A DNA stretch of 64,000 bases from Rhizobium terrae (GTDB lineage: Bacteria > Pseudomonadota > Alphaproteobacteria > Rhizobiales > Rhizobiaceae): assembly GCF_003425685.1 (NCBI RefSeq), contig NZ_QJKM01000003.1:1-64000 (forward strand), in the 5' to 3' direction. Position 1 is the first letter of the stretch. The number at the start of each line of letters is the position of its first letter. This document shows positions 1 through 6,957 of this stretch, piece by piece. The notes under the pieces are model-generated. The model ran no database searches and was not told the DNA's origin. It was given only the letters and a program-made list of their open reading frames with translations. The position numbers and the translations under genes were made by a program.

Positions 1-163
1 CGTCGCCTTCTCCTGGCAAGGCAACGACGAAATGGAGGAAGCTCAAGGCGACGGCTGGGCCGAAATCCAACCAGATGGCTCCGTCATCGGACAAATCTGT
101 TTCCATAACGGTGATGAAGCTGACTTCCTCGCCCGAAAGTGGACTTCTTCAACACCCTGCTAA
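1..163 (+). CDS. Hypothetical protein, 3' end only
   Basis: The reading frame is open from the left edge (frame beginning at base 2) and ends at a TAA at 161-163, giving 53 C-terminal residues. It contains the run WQGNDEMEEAQGDGWAEI and a conserved-looking GQICFHNGDEADFLARKW. This resembles small rhizobial hypothetical proteins ending in a 'FHxGDEAxFxAR' motif, but I cannot assign a function. The stop codon is the first triplet of the palindromic repeat that follows, so the original C terminus may have been altered when that repeat arrived. The 5' part is outside the window. Confidence 0.6.
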   Translation, partial: VAFSWQGNDEMEEAQGDGWAEIQPDGSVIGQICFHNGDEADFLARKWTSSTPC

Positions 164-203
164 AGCGTGTCGCGATCTTTCGGATTCGCTTGCCACGCCC
201 TTA
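161..203. repeat. Left half of a palindromic intergenic repeat, interrupted by an IS
   Basis: The left terminus TAAAGCGTGTCGCG (161-174) is the inverted match, at 12 of 14 positions, of CGCGACATACTTTA at 1305-1318. Removing the IS630 element and one TA duplicate leaves a continuous element of about 107 bp. It aligns over its whole length with a second copy at 32664-32763. Family resemblance is to the short palindromic intergenic elements common in Rhizobiaceae; that naming is from memory. Confidence 0.7.
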
Positions 204-1252
204 GAGCGGAATCCGATCTGAATGAATCGGACTGGCTATGCAAATCAGCTTTTGTCTGATTCATGGATGTTCGCCGGTAGGAGGCGGCGGACATGTCGAA
301 AGCTTTATCGATGGATTTACGCGTTCGGGTTCTTGCGGCGGTTTCGCAAGGTCGTTCGCATCGGGCTGCGGCCGAACGCTTCAAGGTGAGCGCCGCCAGC
401 ATCAGCAGATGGCGCAAGCGTGAGCGTGAACAGGGCGATGCCCGGCCTGGTGCCTTGGGCGGAGATCGGCGCTCTGCCCGGATCGATGCACACATGAACG
501 CCATCCTCGAAGCCTTGGGTCCGGACAAGGACGCCACCATTGAAGAGGTTCGACACAGCCTTGCCGAACAAGGCCTGTTCTTCGGTTTTGGCACGATCCA
601 GCGTTTCTTCGCGCGTCATAACATCACGCGCAAAAAAAGAGCGCGCATGCCACGGAGCAAGATCGTCCCGACATCCTGAAGCGTCGGCAGGAATGGTTCG
701 ACGGTCAACGCGATCTTGATCCGGCGCGTCTCGTCTTTATCGACGAGACCTGGGCATCCACCAATATGGCACGACGTCATGGCCGGTGCATGAGAGGCGA
801 GCGTCTGAGGATCAGCGTTCCTCACGGCCACTGGAAAACGACAACCTTCATCGGAGCGCTGACGCTACGCGGTTTCATCGCGCCCTTCGTCATAGACAGG
901 TCGATCAACCGCATTGCTTTTGAGACCTACGTGGAAAAGGTCTTGCTGCCGGAGCTTAACGCCGGCGACATCGTCGTGATGGACAATCTGTCCAGCCACA
1001 AAGGGCCACGGGTCCGCGAAATGATCGAAAGCGTCGGCGCAAGGCTCGAATATCTTCCGCCCTACAGCCCGGATTTCAACCCTATCGAAAACGCCTTCTC
1101 AAAGCTCAAGGCACTGCTGCGAAAGGCCGCCGAACGATCCATGGACGGTCTCTGGACCGCCATCGGCAGCTTGCTCAAGCTCTTCACGCCGAACGAATGC
1201 CAGAACTATTTCGCAGCAGCCGGATACGATGCAACGTGATCGGATTCCGCTC
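204..1252 (+). mobile_element. IS630-family insertion sequence, complete
   Basis: The ends are perfect 15-bp inverted repeats, GAGCGGAATCCGATC at 204-218 and its complement at 1238-1252. They are flanked by a TA dinucleotide on each side (202-203 and 1253-1254), the duplicated target typical of the IS630/Tc1 group. The 1,049-bp element holds one transposase in two overlapping frames. The right repeat begins within the transposase stop codon. Because ends and target duplication are intact, the insertion looks recent. It landed inside an older palindromic repeat. Confidence 0.93.
293..1239 (+). CDS. IS630-family transposase, two frames joined by a -1 shift
   Basis: Frame A (293-679, 128 aa) begins after AGGAGG with five-base spacing and carries the helix-turn-helix region: [22 protein letters not shown] followed by SISRWRKR. 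Frame B is open from 622 to the TGA at 1237-1239 and carries the DDE domain: VFIDET for the first Asp, [10 protein letters not shown] for the second, and [10 protein letters not shown] for the Glu. The frames overlap around a run of seven A at 632-638. Reading -1 there joins ITRKK to [13 protein letters not shown], the expected family continuity. This could be programmed slippage, as in other IS630 members, or an inactivating indel. All three catalytic residues are present. Confidence 0.88.
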
Positions 1253-1318
1253 TAGGTTCTTGTTTTTACGCGTATCGTTGTCGCAAAACCGCTGCACACT
1301 TTTGCGCGACATACTTTA
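1253..1318. repeat. Right half of the interrupted palindromic repeat
   Basis: This segment contains the core GCAAAACCGCTGCACAC and the right terminus CGCGACATACTTTA. The same order of motifs recurs at 32719-32763 (GCAAAACCGC, then a GCGCGGCA terminus). Immediately after it lies a short tandem duplication (1314-1345) that reaches into the 3' end of the carbonic anhydrase gene. Confidence 0.7.
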
Positions 1319-1331
1319 GAGCTGTCTGACT

Positions 1332-1859
1332 TTAGATCTGTCTGAGATCGCGCGCGAACCGTCTCCAGTTGGCGACATACCGCACCGCCGACTGGCGAAG
1401 TTTTTCGGCAGCCTCGTCATCCAAGGTGCGGATGACCTTGGCCGGCGAGCCGACGATCAGCGAATTGTCCGGGAATTCCTTGCCTTCGGTGATCAGCGCA
1501 TTGGCGCCGACGAGGCAGTTGCTGCCGATCTTCGCGCCGTTCAGGATCGTCGCGCCCATGCCGACGAGCGAATTGTCGCCGATGATGCAGCCATGGACGA
1601 TGGCGTGATGGCCGATCGTGCAATCCCGGCCGATCCGGACCGGATAGGCGGGATCGGTATGGATCATCACGCCTTCCTGGATATTCGTTCCGGCGCCGAT
1701 TACGATCGGCTCGTTGTCGCCACGCAGCACGGAGCCGAACCAGATGCCGACATCCTCGCCGAGCTCAACCTTCCCGATGACGGTCGCGTCCGGCGCGACC
1801 CAGTAACGGTCCGAGGCGGGCAGTTTCGGCTCGAATTCTGCAAGGGCATAGATCGGCAT
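1332..1859 (-). CDS. Gamma-class carbonic anhydrase family protein
   Basis: The 175-residue protein is a left-handed beta-helix of hexapeptide repeats (about residues 20-140, for example VIGKVELGEDVGIW and NSLVGMGATILNGAKIG) followed by a C-terminal helix. Candidate zinc ligands are His67 (MIHTD) and the histidines of IGHHAIVHG (84, 85, 89). Family members (YrdA/CaiE type) hydrate CO2 or act as acyltransferase-like scaffolds; activity here is not proven by sequence. Length and start (MPIYAL) are normal. The gene lies 26 bp downstream of the FAH-family gene and is probably co-transcribed with it. Its stop codon falls in a short duplication next to the disrupted repeat. Confidence 0.9.
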   Translation of the reverse strand: MPIYALAEFEPKLPASDRYWVAPDATVIGKVELGEDVGIWFGSVLRGDNEPIVIGAGTNIQEGVMIHTDPAYPVRIGRDCTIGHHAIVHGCIIGDNSLVGMGATILNGAKIGSNCLVGANALITEGKEFPDNSLIVGSPAKVIRTLDDEAAEKLRQSAVRYVANWRRFARDLRQI

Positions 1860-1884
1860 GGGTTCTTCCTCCGAAATTCCATGA

Positions 1885-2571
1885 TCAGATGACGGTGAGC
1901 GACAGTCTTCCGACGCCGTCGATGCCGCAATCGATCCTGTCGCCGCGGACGACCGGGCCGACGCCGGCCGGCGTGCCGGTCATGATGACGTCGCCGGGCG
2001 CCAGCACGAAGAGTTTCGACAGTTCGGCGACGATTTCCGGCAGTTTCCAGATCAGCTGGTTCAGGTCGCCCGACTGCTTTCGCGCGCCGTTGACATCGAG
2101 CCAGACGGCACCGGCGTCAGGGTGGCCGATTTTCGTAGCCGGCATCAGGGCGCCGACGGGGGCGGACTTTTCGAAGGCCTTCGATGCTTCCCACGGCCGG
2201 CTCATCTTCTTTGCCGCGTCCTGCAGGTCGCGGCGGGTGAAATCGATGCCGACGGCATAACCATAGATTTTGGAGAGCGCGTCCCCGACGGCGATATCGG
2301 TGCCCCCGCCGGAAAGCGCGACGACCAGTTCCACCTCGTGGTGAACGCTGGAGGACAGCGGCGGATAGGGAAAGGCCTCGCCGTTATAGATGTTGTCGGC
2401 ATTCTTCTGGAAGAAGAACGGCGGCTCGCGGGTCGGATCGCCACCCATCTCGATCGCGTGATCGGCATAGTTGCGGCCAACGCAATAGACACGCCGCACC
2501 GGAAACTGTTCCGTGACGCCCTCGACGTCCAGGAGCACGGGTTCGGGGGCGGGGATCACGGTGGCGCGCAT
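1885..2571 (-). CDS. Fumarylacetoacetate hydrolase family protein
   Basis: The 228-residue product has the FAH catalytic fold: RVYCVGRNYADHAIEMG near the N terminus, then HHEVELVVAL with the metal-binding acidic residues, and MTGTPAGVGPV near the C terminus. Family enzymes hydrolyse C-C bonds in acylpyruvates such as fumarylpyruvate or decarboxylate oxaloacetate; the substrate cannot be read from sequence. I start at MRATVIPAPEP, which has AGGA about eight bases upstream and matches the usual family start; a longer in-frame extension to 2703 has no family support. It is followed closely by the gamma-carbonic anhydrase gene on the same strand. Confidence 0.88.
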   Translation of the reverse strand: MRATVIPAPEPVLLDVEGVTEQFPVRRVYCVGRNYADHAIEMGGDPTREPPFFFQKNADNIYNGEAFPYPPLSSSVHHEVELVVALSGGGTDIAVGDALSKIYGYAVGIDFTRRDLQDAAKKMSRPWEASKAFEKSAPVGALMPATKIGHPDAGAVWLDVNGARKQSGDLNQLIWKLPEIVAELSKLFVLAPGDVIMTGTPAGVGPVVRGDRIDCGIDGVGRLSLTVI

Positions 2572-2699
2572 GACGGATATCCTGATGAAAAAGACGGTGG
2601 GACGCCTTTGTCTCGCAATTCGCTCCACAATCCTAGCCCCTTTTTGAGCAGGCCAGGCGAACTGGTCGAGCAGCAGGCCTGACCTTGAGCCGACCACCT

Positions 2700-4253
2700 T
2701 CAAGCTGCCGCTCTTCTTGGAAAGAGAACGGCTTCCGGCGCGGCTTTGACCCCGCCCACGATCAGTGGACCCCGATACAGGTTCGGTAATGGTATTCCAA
2801 GCCTCAGATGCAGCTCCGCGGCCGATCTCGGCAGAAACGGAAGGAGGCAGCGGGCGACGACGGCAAGGCCTTGGACCTGTTCGGCCAGGGACGCGGCAAG
2901 ACGATCAGAGATAAGCTCCCGATCTGCCGGCGCGGGATCGCCTGCCAGCGCCTTGGCATCCGCCCACGGTGCACGTTTTGCGAGCCGCCTGTTCGCCTCG
3001 CCGATAAACTCGAAGATGTTTGCGAGCCCTACATGGAGTTCGTAAGCGTCGAAGGCTTTGGCAACCTTTTCCGGAAGGCGGGCCGCTTCCCGCACGAAGT
3101 CATTGTCCGGCACCGGCGGAACGATCCCGTCGCAGGAGGCGGACAGGAGGGCAAGCACCCGGTTGGCGAGATTGCCAAGCTGCCCTCCAAGCTCTCCTGT
3201 CCATGCGGCTTCGAGACGCTCGGCCGAGAAGTCACCGTCATCCCCCGAACGTATATGCCGGAGCAGGTAGTATCGCAGCGCGTCCGGCGTCCCGTAGGAC
3301 TGGATGATGCGTTCCGGATCGATCCCGTTGCCGGCCGACTTGCCGATTTTCCGGCCGTTTACGGTGACATAGCCGTGTACGAGGATCGAGGACGGCGGCG
3401 GCAGACCCGCGGACAGCAGGATGGCCGGCCAATAGATGGCGTGAAACTTGGAAATGCCCTTGCCGACGAGGTGGATGCGTTCGCCGTCACCATTCCAGTA
3501 GCGCTGGAGGAGAAATCCATCGGCACCATGGCCGAGACCGGTCAGGTAGTTCGCCAGGGCGTCGAACCACACGTAGACGACTTCATCCCCATCGGGGACG
3601 GGAACGCCCCAGCCGCGCGCGCGCTCGGCACTGCGCGACACGCTGATGTCGGTCAGGCCGCGTCGCAGCAGAGCGACCACCTCGTTGCGCCGATGGGCCG
3701 GAACGATCCGAAGCTCGTCCGCCTCGATGAGTTCGAGGAGCCGGTCGCCGTATCGGGACAGCCGGAAGAACCAGTTCTCCTCCCGGATGATATCGAGAGG
3801 GACGTCATGTTCCGGGCAGCGTCCCTCACGGAGTTCGGATGGATCGTAGAATTGCTCGCAGCCGACGCAATAGAGGCCTTCGTAGGCCTTGCGATAGAGG
3901 TCGCCGTTTTCGGCGCATGCCCTCCATAAAGCGTGGACGCAGGCGACATGTCTCGGATCGCGGGATGTGCGCACGAACTCGTCGTTGGAAACATCGAGGC
4001 GTCCGCCGAGGCGCTCAAACCTGTCTGCGTTCGCATTCACGAAGTCCTTCACGGGCAGCCCCGCAGCTTCTGCGGACCTGACGTTCTTCAGGCTGTTGTC
4101 GTCTGTCCCGCACTGGAACCTGACGTCGCGGCCGAGAAGGCGGAAATGACGCGCATAGGCGTCGGCCTGGACGAGCTCGAGCGCGAAGCCCACATGCGGC
4201 GCGGCGTTGACGTAGGGGATCGAGGCGGTGATATAGATGTTCGTCTTGTTCAT
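2700..4253 (-). CDS. metG: Methionyl-tRNA synthetase, divergent second copy type
   Basis: The 517-residue protein charges tRNA-Met with methionine in the cytoplasm. The Rossmann class I signature HVGF is at residues 20-23. The second signature, normally KMSKS, is KIGKS at 302-306. A zinc knuckle C129-x2-C132 ... C146-P-E-H149 resembles the Thermus/actinobacterial type, not the usual alphaproteobacterial enzyme. An anticodon-binding helical domain follows (GNLANRVLALLSA). There is no C-terminal tRNA-binding extension. The start has AAAGGA six to eight bases upstream. The gene lies behind a Met-codon leader and attenuator, so it is probably induced when charged Met-tRNA is scarce. A standard housekeeping metG is expected elsewhere in the genome; a resistance or backup role is inference. 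Confidence 0.9.
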   Translation of the reverse strand: MNKTNIYITASIPYVNAAPHVGFALELVQADAYARHFRLLGRDVRFQCGTDDNSLKNVRSAEAAGLPVKDFVNANADRFERLGGRLDVSNDEFVRTSRDPRHVACVHALWRACAENGDLYRKAYEGLYCVGCEQFYDPSELREGRCPEHDVPLDIIREENWFFRLSRYGDRLLELIEADELRIVPAHRRNEVVALLRRGLTDISVSRSAERARGWGVPVPDGDEVVYVWFDALANYLTGLGHGADGFLLQRYWNGDGERIHLVGKGISKFHAIYWPAILLSAGLPPPSSILVHGYVTVNGRKIGKSAGNGIDPERIIQSYGTPDALRYYLLRHIRSGDDGDFSAERLEAAWTGELGGQLGNLANRVLALLSASCDGIVPPVPDNDFVREAARLPEKVAKAFDAYELHVGLANIFEFIGEANRRLAKRAPWADAKALAGDPAPADRELISDRLAASLAEQVQGLAVVARCLLPFLPRSAAELHLRLGIPLPNLYRGPLIVGGVKAAPEAVLFPRRAAA

Positions 4254-4301
4254 CGGTATTCCTTTCGAAGGCTGTTGTTGCCCGCGAGACGGATCGACCA
4301 A

Positions 4302-4326
4302 TGAAAAGACCGCCTCGAAGGCGGTC
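4302..4326 (-). terminator. Attenuator terminator in the metG leader
   Basis: On the minus strand the stem is GACCGCC, loop TTCGA, then GGCGGTC, directly followed by TTTT (4304-4307). It lies between the leader peptide gene and the metG start, about 50 bases before the ATG. The 5' half of its stem (CCGCC) can alternatively pair with GGCGG at 4353-4357, the segment just after the leader stop codon. Terminator and antiterminator therefore appear mutually exclusive. Confidence 0.85.
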
Positions 4327-4352
4327 GCTGGTGCACTATGGACGCACGAAAC

Positions 4353-4372
4353 CCGCCACGCTATGAGCGCGG
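4353..4372 (-). promoter_or_regulatory. Pause hairpin and antiterminator segment of the metG leader
   Basis: On the minus strand CCGCGCT (4372-4366), directly after the three Met codons, pairs with AGCGTGG (4362-4356) around the loop CAT, with one G-T wobble. This hairpin contains the leader stop codon. Its 3' arm overlaps GGCGG (4357-4353), which can instead pair with CCGCC of the terminator stem. A ribosome stalled on the Met codons would cover the 5' arm and free GGCGG to form the antiterminator. The arrangement follows the classic amino-acid biosynthetic attenuation logic; no fold energies were computed. Confidence 0.75.
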
Positions 4373-4411
4373 CATCATCATCACGAAGATGTTGATCAGG
4401 TTCTTGTCCAT
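4361..4411 (-). CDS. Methionine leader peptide of metG
   Basis: This short frame encodes MDKNLINIFVMMMPRS and ends with TAG. Three consecutive ATG codons occupy positions 11-13, just before the pause hairpin. A GGTGGT stretch lies about ten bases before the start and could serve as a ribosome-binding site. Spacing to the downstream terminator (about 35 bases from stop codon to stem) suits ribosome-controlled attenuation. Known leader peptides (trpL, ilv, phe, his) share this layout; a Met-rich one in front of a methionyl-tRNA synthetase is unusual. Confidence 0.8.
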   Translation of the reverse strand: MDKNLINIFVMMMPRS

Positions 4412-4939
4412 GCGATGTTTCTACCACCACGGGCCGTTTCGAACAAGGGCGCTCTTTGAGCGGGTAAGACGGCGGGTCGAGACCGTTGATCAGACCGCCG
4501 CCGAAACCGTAGTCGAAGCTGAGATAGGCGAAGTCCTTGATGTAACGGCCGACAGCCAACATCGATTCCCCGCCGCTCATATGTATCGCGTCTTCGCGAG
4601 CGGGCACGGGCGATGGACCGCCCTATGATGTCGGCAAGCGGTCCGGAGTACTTTTGACCACGACAGACTCACGGCAGGGAAGCAATACTGAACGCGTGGA
4701 TATCCCTATTTTCCCGCCATCCGGCCGGCGACTGGTCCGGCATTCCCGGCGTTCGCGGTTCATCAAAAACCGATACCGAGGAAGAGAGGAAATAGTGACG
4801 AGACGGGTATTTACCCGCTCACCATCCGGATTGCCGGCAATTATGCCAAGCCCACCGCCGATCCGCCGACGCTGCCATGCCTGTGCGCAGCCGATGGCGC
4901 CCCGGACCGCTTCCTCGTTTGGTGCATGACGGTTTAATT
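4412..4939. other. Intergenic stretch upstream of the metG leader, no gene recognised
   Basis: This stretch should contain the metG promoter on the minus strand and the dusA promoter on the plus strand near its right end. On the minus strand a frame from about 4620 to 4420 reads LAVGRYIKDFAYLSFDYGFGG and looks protein-like, yet it has no clear start or end and I recognise no family. It could be the remains of a gene. No convincing -35/-10 pair was found by eye. Confidence 0.4.
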
Positions 4940-4952
4940 GGTACATTGTACC
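4940..4952. promoter_or_regulatory. Perfect dyad upstream of dusA, possible operator
   Basis: GGTACA, a central T, and TGTACC form an exact 13-bp palindrome about 63 bases before the proposed dusA start. The setting is AT-rich compared with its surroundings (TTTAATT just upstream). Size and symmetry suit a dimeric repressor site. No regulator gene is adjacent. Confidence 0.4.
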
Positions 4953-5014
4953 GGCCCGCCATTGAAAAGAACGGATCGGGTATAAAAAGACCTGTAAACA
5001 AGACGGAGAAGAGA

Positions 5015-6079
5015 GTGCCGCAAGAGCCTATGAAACAAGAAAAAGCAAGATATATCAAGGCTCCCGTCTTCGCCGTCGCGCCGATGATCGACTGGACGGA
5101 CAGGCACTGCCGGTTCCTGCACCGGCAGTTGTCGAAGCGGGCGCTGCTCTATACCGAGATGGTGGTGGCGGATGCGATCATTTTCGGTCCGCGCGAGAAG
5201 CTGTTGTCCCATTCGGCTGCCGAGCATCCCGTCGCGCTGCAGCTTGGCGGATCGGACGCGGCCAAGCTTTCCGACGCGGTCCGGATCGCCGCCGACTACG
5301 GCTACGACGAAATCAATCTGAATGTCGGCTGCCCGTCGGACCGGGTGCAGTCCGGCACGTTCGGCGCCTGCTTGATGCGGGATGCGACGCATGTGGCGGA
5401 TCTGGTCACGGCGATGAAGCGGGTTTCGACCGTGCCGGTGACGGTCAAATGCCGCATCGGCGTCGATGACCAGGAGCCGGCGCAGGTGCTGCCGGATTTC
5501 CTCGCCCGGATGATCGGCGCCGGCGCTGACGCGATCTGGATCCATGCCCGCAAGGCTTGGCTGCAGGGGCTTTCGCCGAAGGAAAACCGCGAAATTCCGC
5601 CGCTCGACTACGACCTCGTTTATGCCATGAAGCGGGAGAACCCCGACGTGTTCATGGGCATCAACGGCGGCATCGCCGATCTCGAACAGGCGGCCCGGCA
5701 TCTTAGCCATGTGGACGGGGTGATGCTCGGCCGCGCCGCCTATCACAATACCGGGCTGCTGGCCGGGGTGGATGCGTTTCTGGCGGGTGCAGGTCCTGCA
5801 GGGGCGACCACTCCCGACGTCGACTGGCTGGCGCTGCGCGATACGATGATGGACTATGCGGCGGAGTTGGTTGACCGGGGCGGGCGGCTGCATCATGTCA
5901 CCCGGCATATGGTCGGGCTGTTCCAGGGTTTTGCCGGCGCCCGGCGGTTTCGCCAGATACTCTCCACCGACGCCGCCCGCCCGGGTGCCGGACCGGAAGT
6001 CATCGCGGCAGCCTTTGCGGCGGTCGATATCGATGGCGGTCCTCGGGTTCAGCCCGAGGAGCAGAAGCTGGCGGGGTGA
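5015..6079 (+). CDS. dusA: tRNA-dihydrouridine(20/20a) synthase DusA
   Basis: The protein reduces uridines in the tRNA D-loop using FMN and NADPH. Family motifs are clear: APMIDWTDRHCR at the N terminus, LLYTEMVVADAI, VALQLGGSD, the catalytic-Cys loop NLNVGCPSDRVQSGTFGACLM, KCRIGVDD, IHARKAWLQGLSPKENRE and MGINGG near the FMN site. I favour a GTG start at 5015 because GGAG lies six bases upstream, giving 354 residues. The ATG at 5030 (MKQEKARYIKAP) gives 349 and has only a weak ribosome site. It stands alone, divergent from metG. Confidence 0.92.
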   Translation: MPQEPMKQEKARYIKAPVFAVAPMIDWTDRHCRFLHRQLSKRALLYTEMVVADAIIFGPREKLLSHSAAEHPVALQLGGSDAAKLSDAVRIAADYGYDEINLNVGCPSDRVQSGTFGACLMRDATHVADLVTAMKRVSTVPVTVKCRIGVDDQEPAQVLPDFLARMIGAGADAIWIHARKAWLQGLSPKENREIPPLDYDLVYAMKRENPDVFMGINGGIADLEQAARHLSHVDGVMLGRAAYHNTGLLAGVDAFLAGAGPAGATTPDVDWLALRDTMMDYAAELVDRGGRLHHVTRHMVGLFQGFAGARRFRQILSTDAARPGAGPEVIAAAFAAVDIDGGPRVQPEEQKLAG

Positions 6080-6214
6080 GGGCGGTTTCGTTCTAACCTC
6101 ATCCGCGTGAGAGGGAGAGGAGGCTTCGGGGGTTAGTCAGACCTACTCGCCCCTTGGGGATCTCGATGATTTCAGTTGGACGGGGCGCTGAAACCTGCCT
6201 CCGTTCGGTCGCCC

Positions 6215-6544
6215 TCAATCCCGCTTCATGCTCATCAGCACATCCCACATGTCCGCCCCCGTCTCGAACACGGCCGCATTCGTCGCAAATCCTTGTTCCG
6301 CGCCGAGCACGTCGAGCAATTCGCTGGCCGGATCGACATTCGAACCGTCCGGGGACGCGGGGGAGGTGGAAGGCGTGACGGAGGCGGAGACGCCGCCGCC
6401 GTCCGGCAGGGAGGCGAACTGCGTCGTCAGGCGGTTATAGCCGGCGGTGCCGGCATTGGCCATGTTGTGGGCGGCGGTGCCGAAACGGCGGGTTTCGGCC
6501 TGCATGCCGGAAACTGAAATGCCCATCGCCGCCGAAATGCTCAT
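6215..6544 (-). CDS. Small flagellar basal-body rod-like protein
   Basis: The 109-residue protein has the N-terminal rod/hook motif as MSISAAMGISVSGMQAETR then AHNMANAGTAGY (compare ANNIANANTPGY in FlgB/FlgC). A matching C-terminal helix ends in VFETGADMWDVLMSMKRD. The two helical ends are joined by a short Ser/Pro/Asp-rich linker, and the middle domain of FlgC/FlgG is absent. No other flagellar gene is nearby. It may be an orphan rod-family paralogue rather than a core flagellar component. Start chosen at the Met with GGAG nine bases upstream; a Met five codons earlier lacks a ribosome site. Confidence 0.7.
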   Translation of the reverse strand: MSISAAMGISVSGMQAETRRFGTAAHNMANAGTAGYNRLTTQFASLPDGGGVSASVTPSTSPASPDGSNVDPASELLDVLGAEQGFATNAAVFETGADMWDVLMSMKRD

Positions 6545-6641
6545 CGCCGTCATCTCCATGAGGTTGGATGGGCGGGTTATAGGGTGAAAGGCTTCAAGGA
6601 AGGGTGAAGGCGCAGGGTTAAGCGAGAGGCAGGTGCAGACG

Positions 6642-6689
6642 AAAAGCCGTGCCGGAACAGGACGGCCAGGCCCTGGGAAGACACGGCTT
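6642..6689 (-). terminator. Possible terminator after the small unknown gene
   Basis: On the minus strand AAGCCGTG (6689-6682) pairs exactly with CACGGCTT (6651-6644), followed by TT. Between them lies a second palindrome, CCAGG-G-CCTGG. The loop is long, so this is a weaker candidate than a simple hairpin. It sits just downstream of the gene ending at 6697. Confidence 0.4.
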
Positions 6690-6696
6690 GCGGCCG

Positions 6697-6957
6697 TCAG
6701 GCTTCACCCAGCTGGCGCAGCAGATGCTGCAGATGCTGCGATTCCGGCATCGCATCGCGAGGCCCGAGTTTCAGGCGGTTGCGGTCGGCGAGGTCGAACA
6801 GGTACCAATGGATGAGGGCGGAGGCAATATCGGCCGCCGCTTCGTTGCGGATGTCCACATCGTTCTCATCGCACCAGGCGCGCAGAAATCTCTGCAGGAG
6901 TTCGAGATCATCCGATCCGAGCATCACGGCCGCCGGCGCGGCATTTGGCTGAAGCAT
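6697..6957 (-). CDS. Conserved hypothetical protein, 86 aa
   Basis: The predicted protein begins MLQPNAAPAAVMLGSDDLELLQRFL and is mostly helical, with no signal peptide or membrane segment. The second half contains EAAADIASALIHWYLFDLADRNRLK. It looks like the small soluble proteins of unknown function found in rhizobia. A TGGTGGGGA ribosome site lies six bases before the chosen ATG; another in-frame ATG two codons upstream is adjacent to that site and less likely. Function unknown. Confidence 0.6.
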   Translation of the reverse strand: MLQPNAAPAAVMLGSDDLELLQRFLRAWCDENDVDIRNEAAADIASALIHWYLFDLADRNRLKLGPRDAMPESQHLQHLLRQLGEA

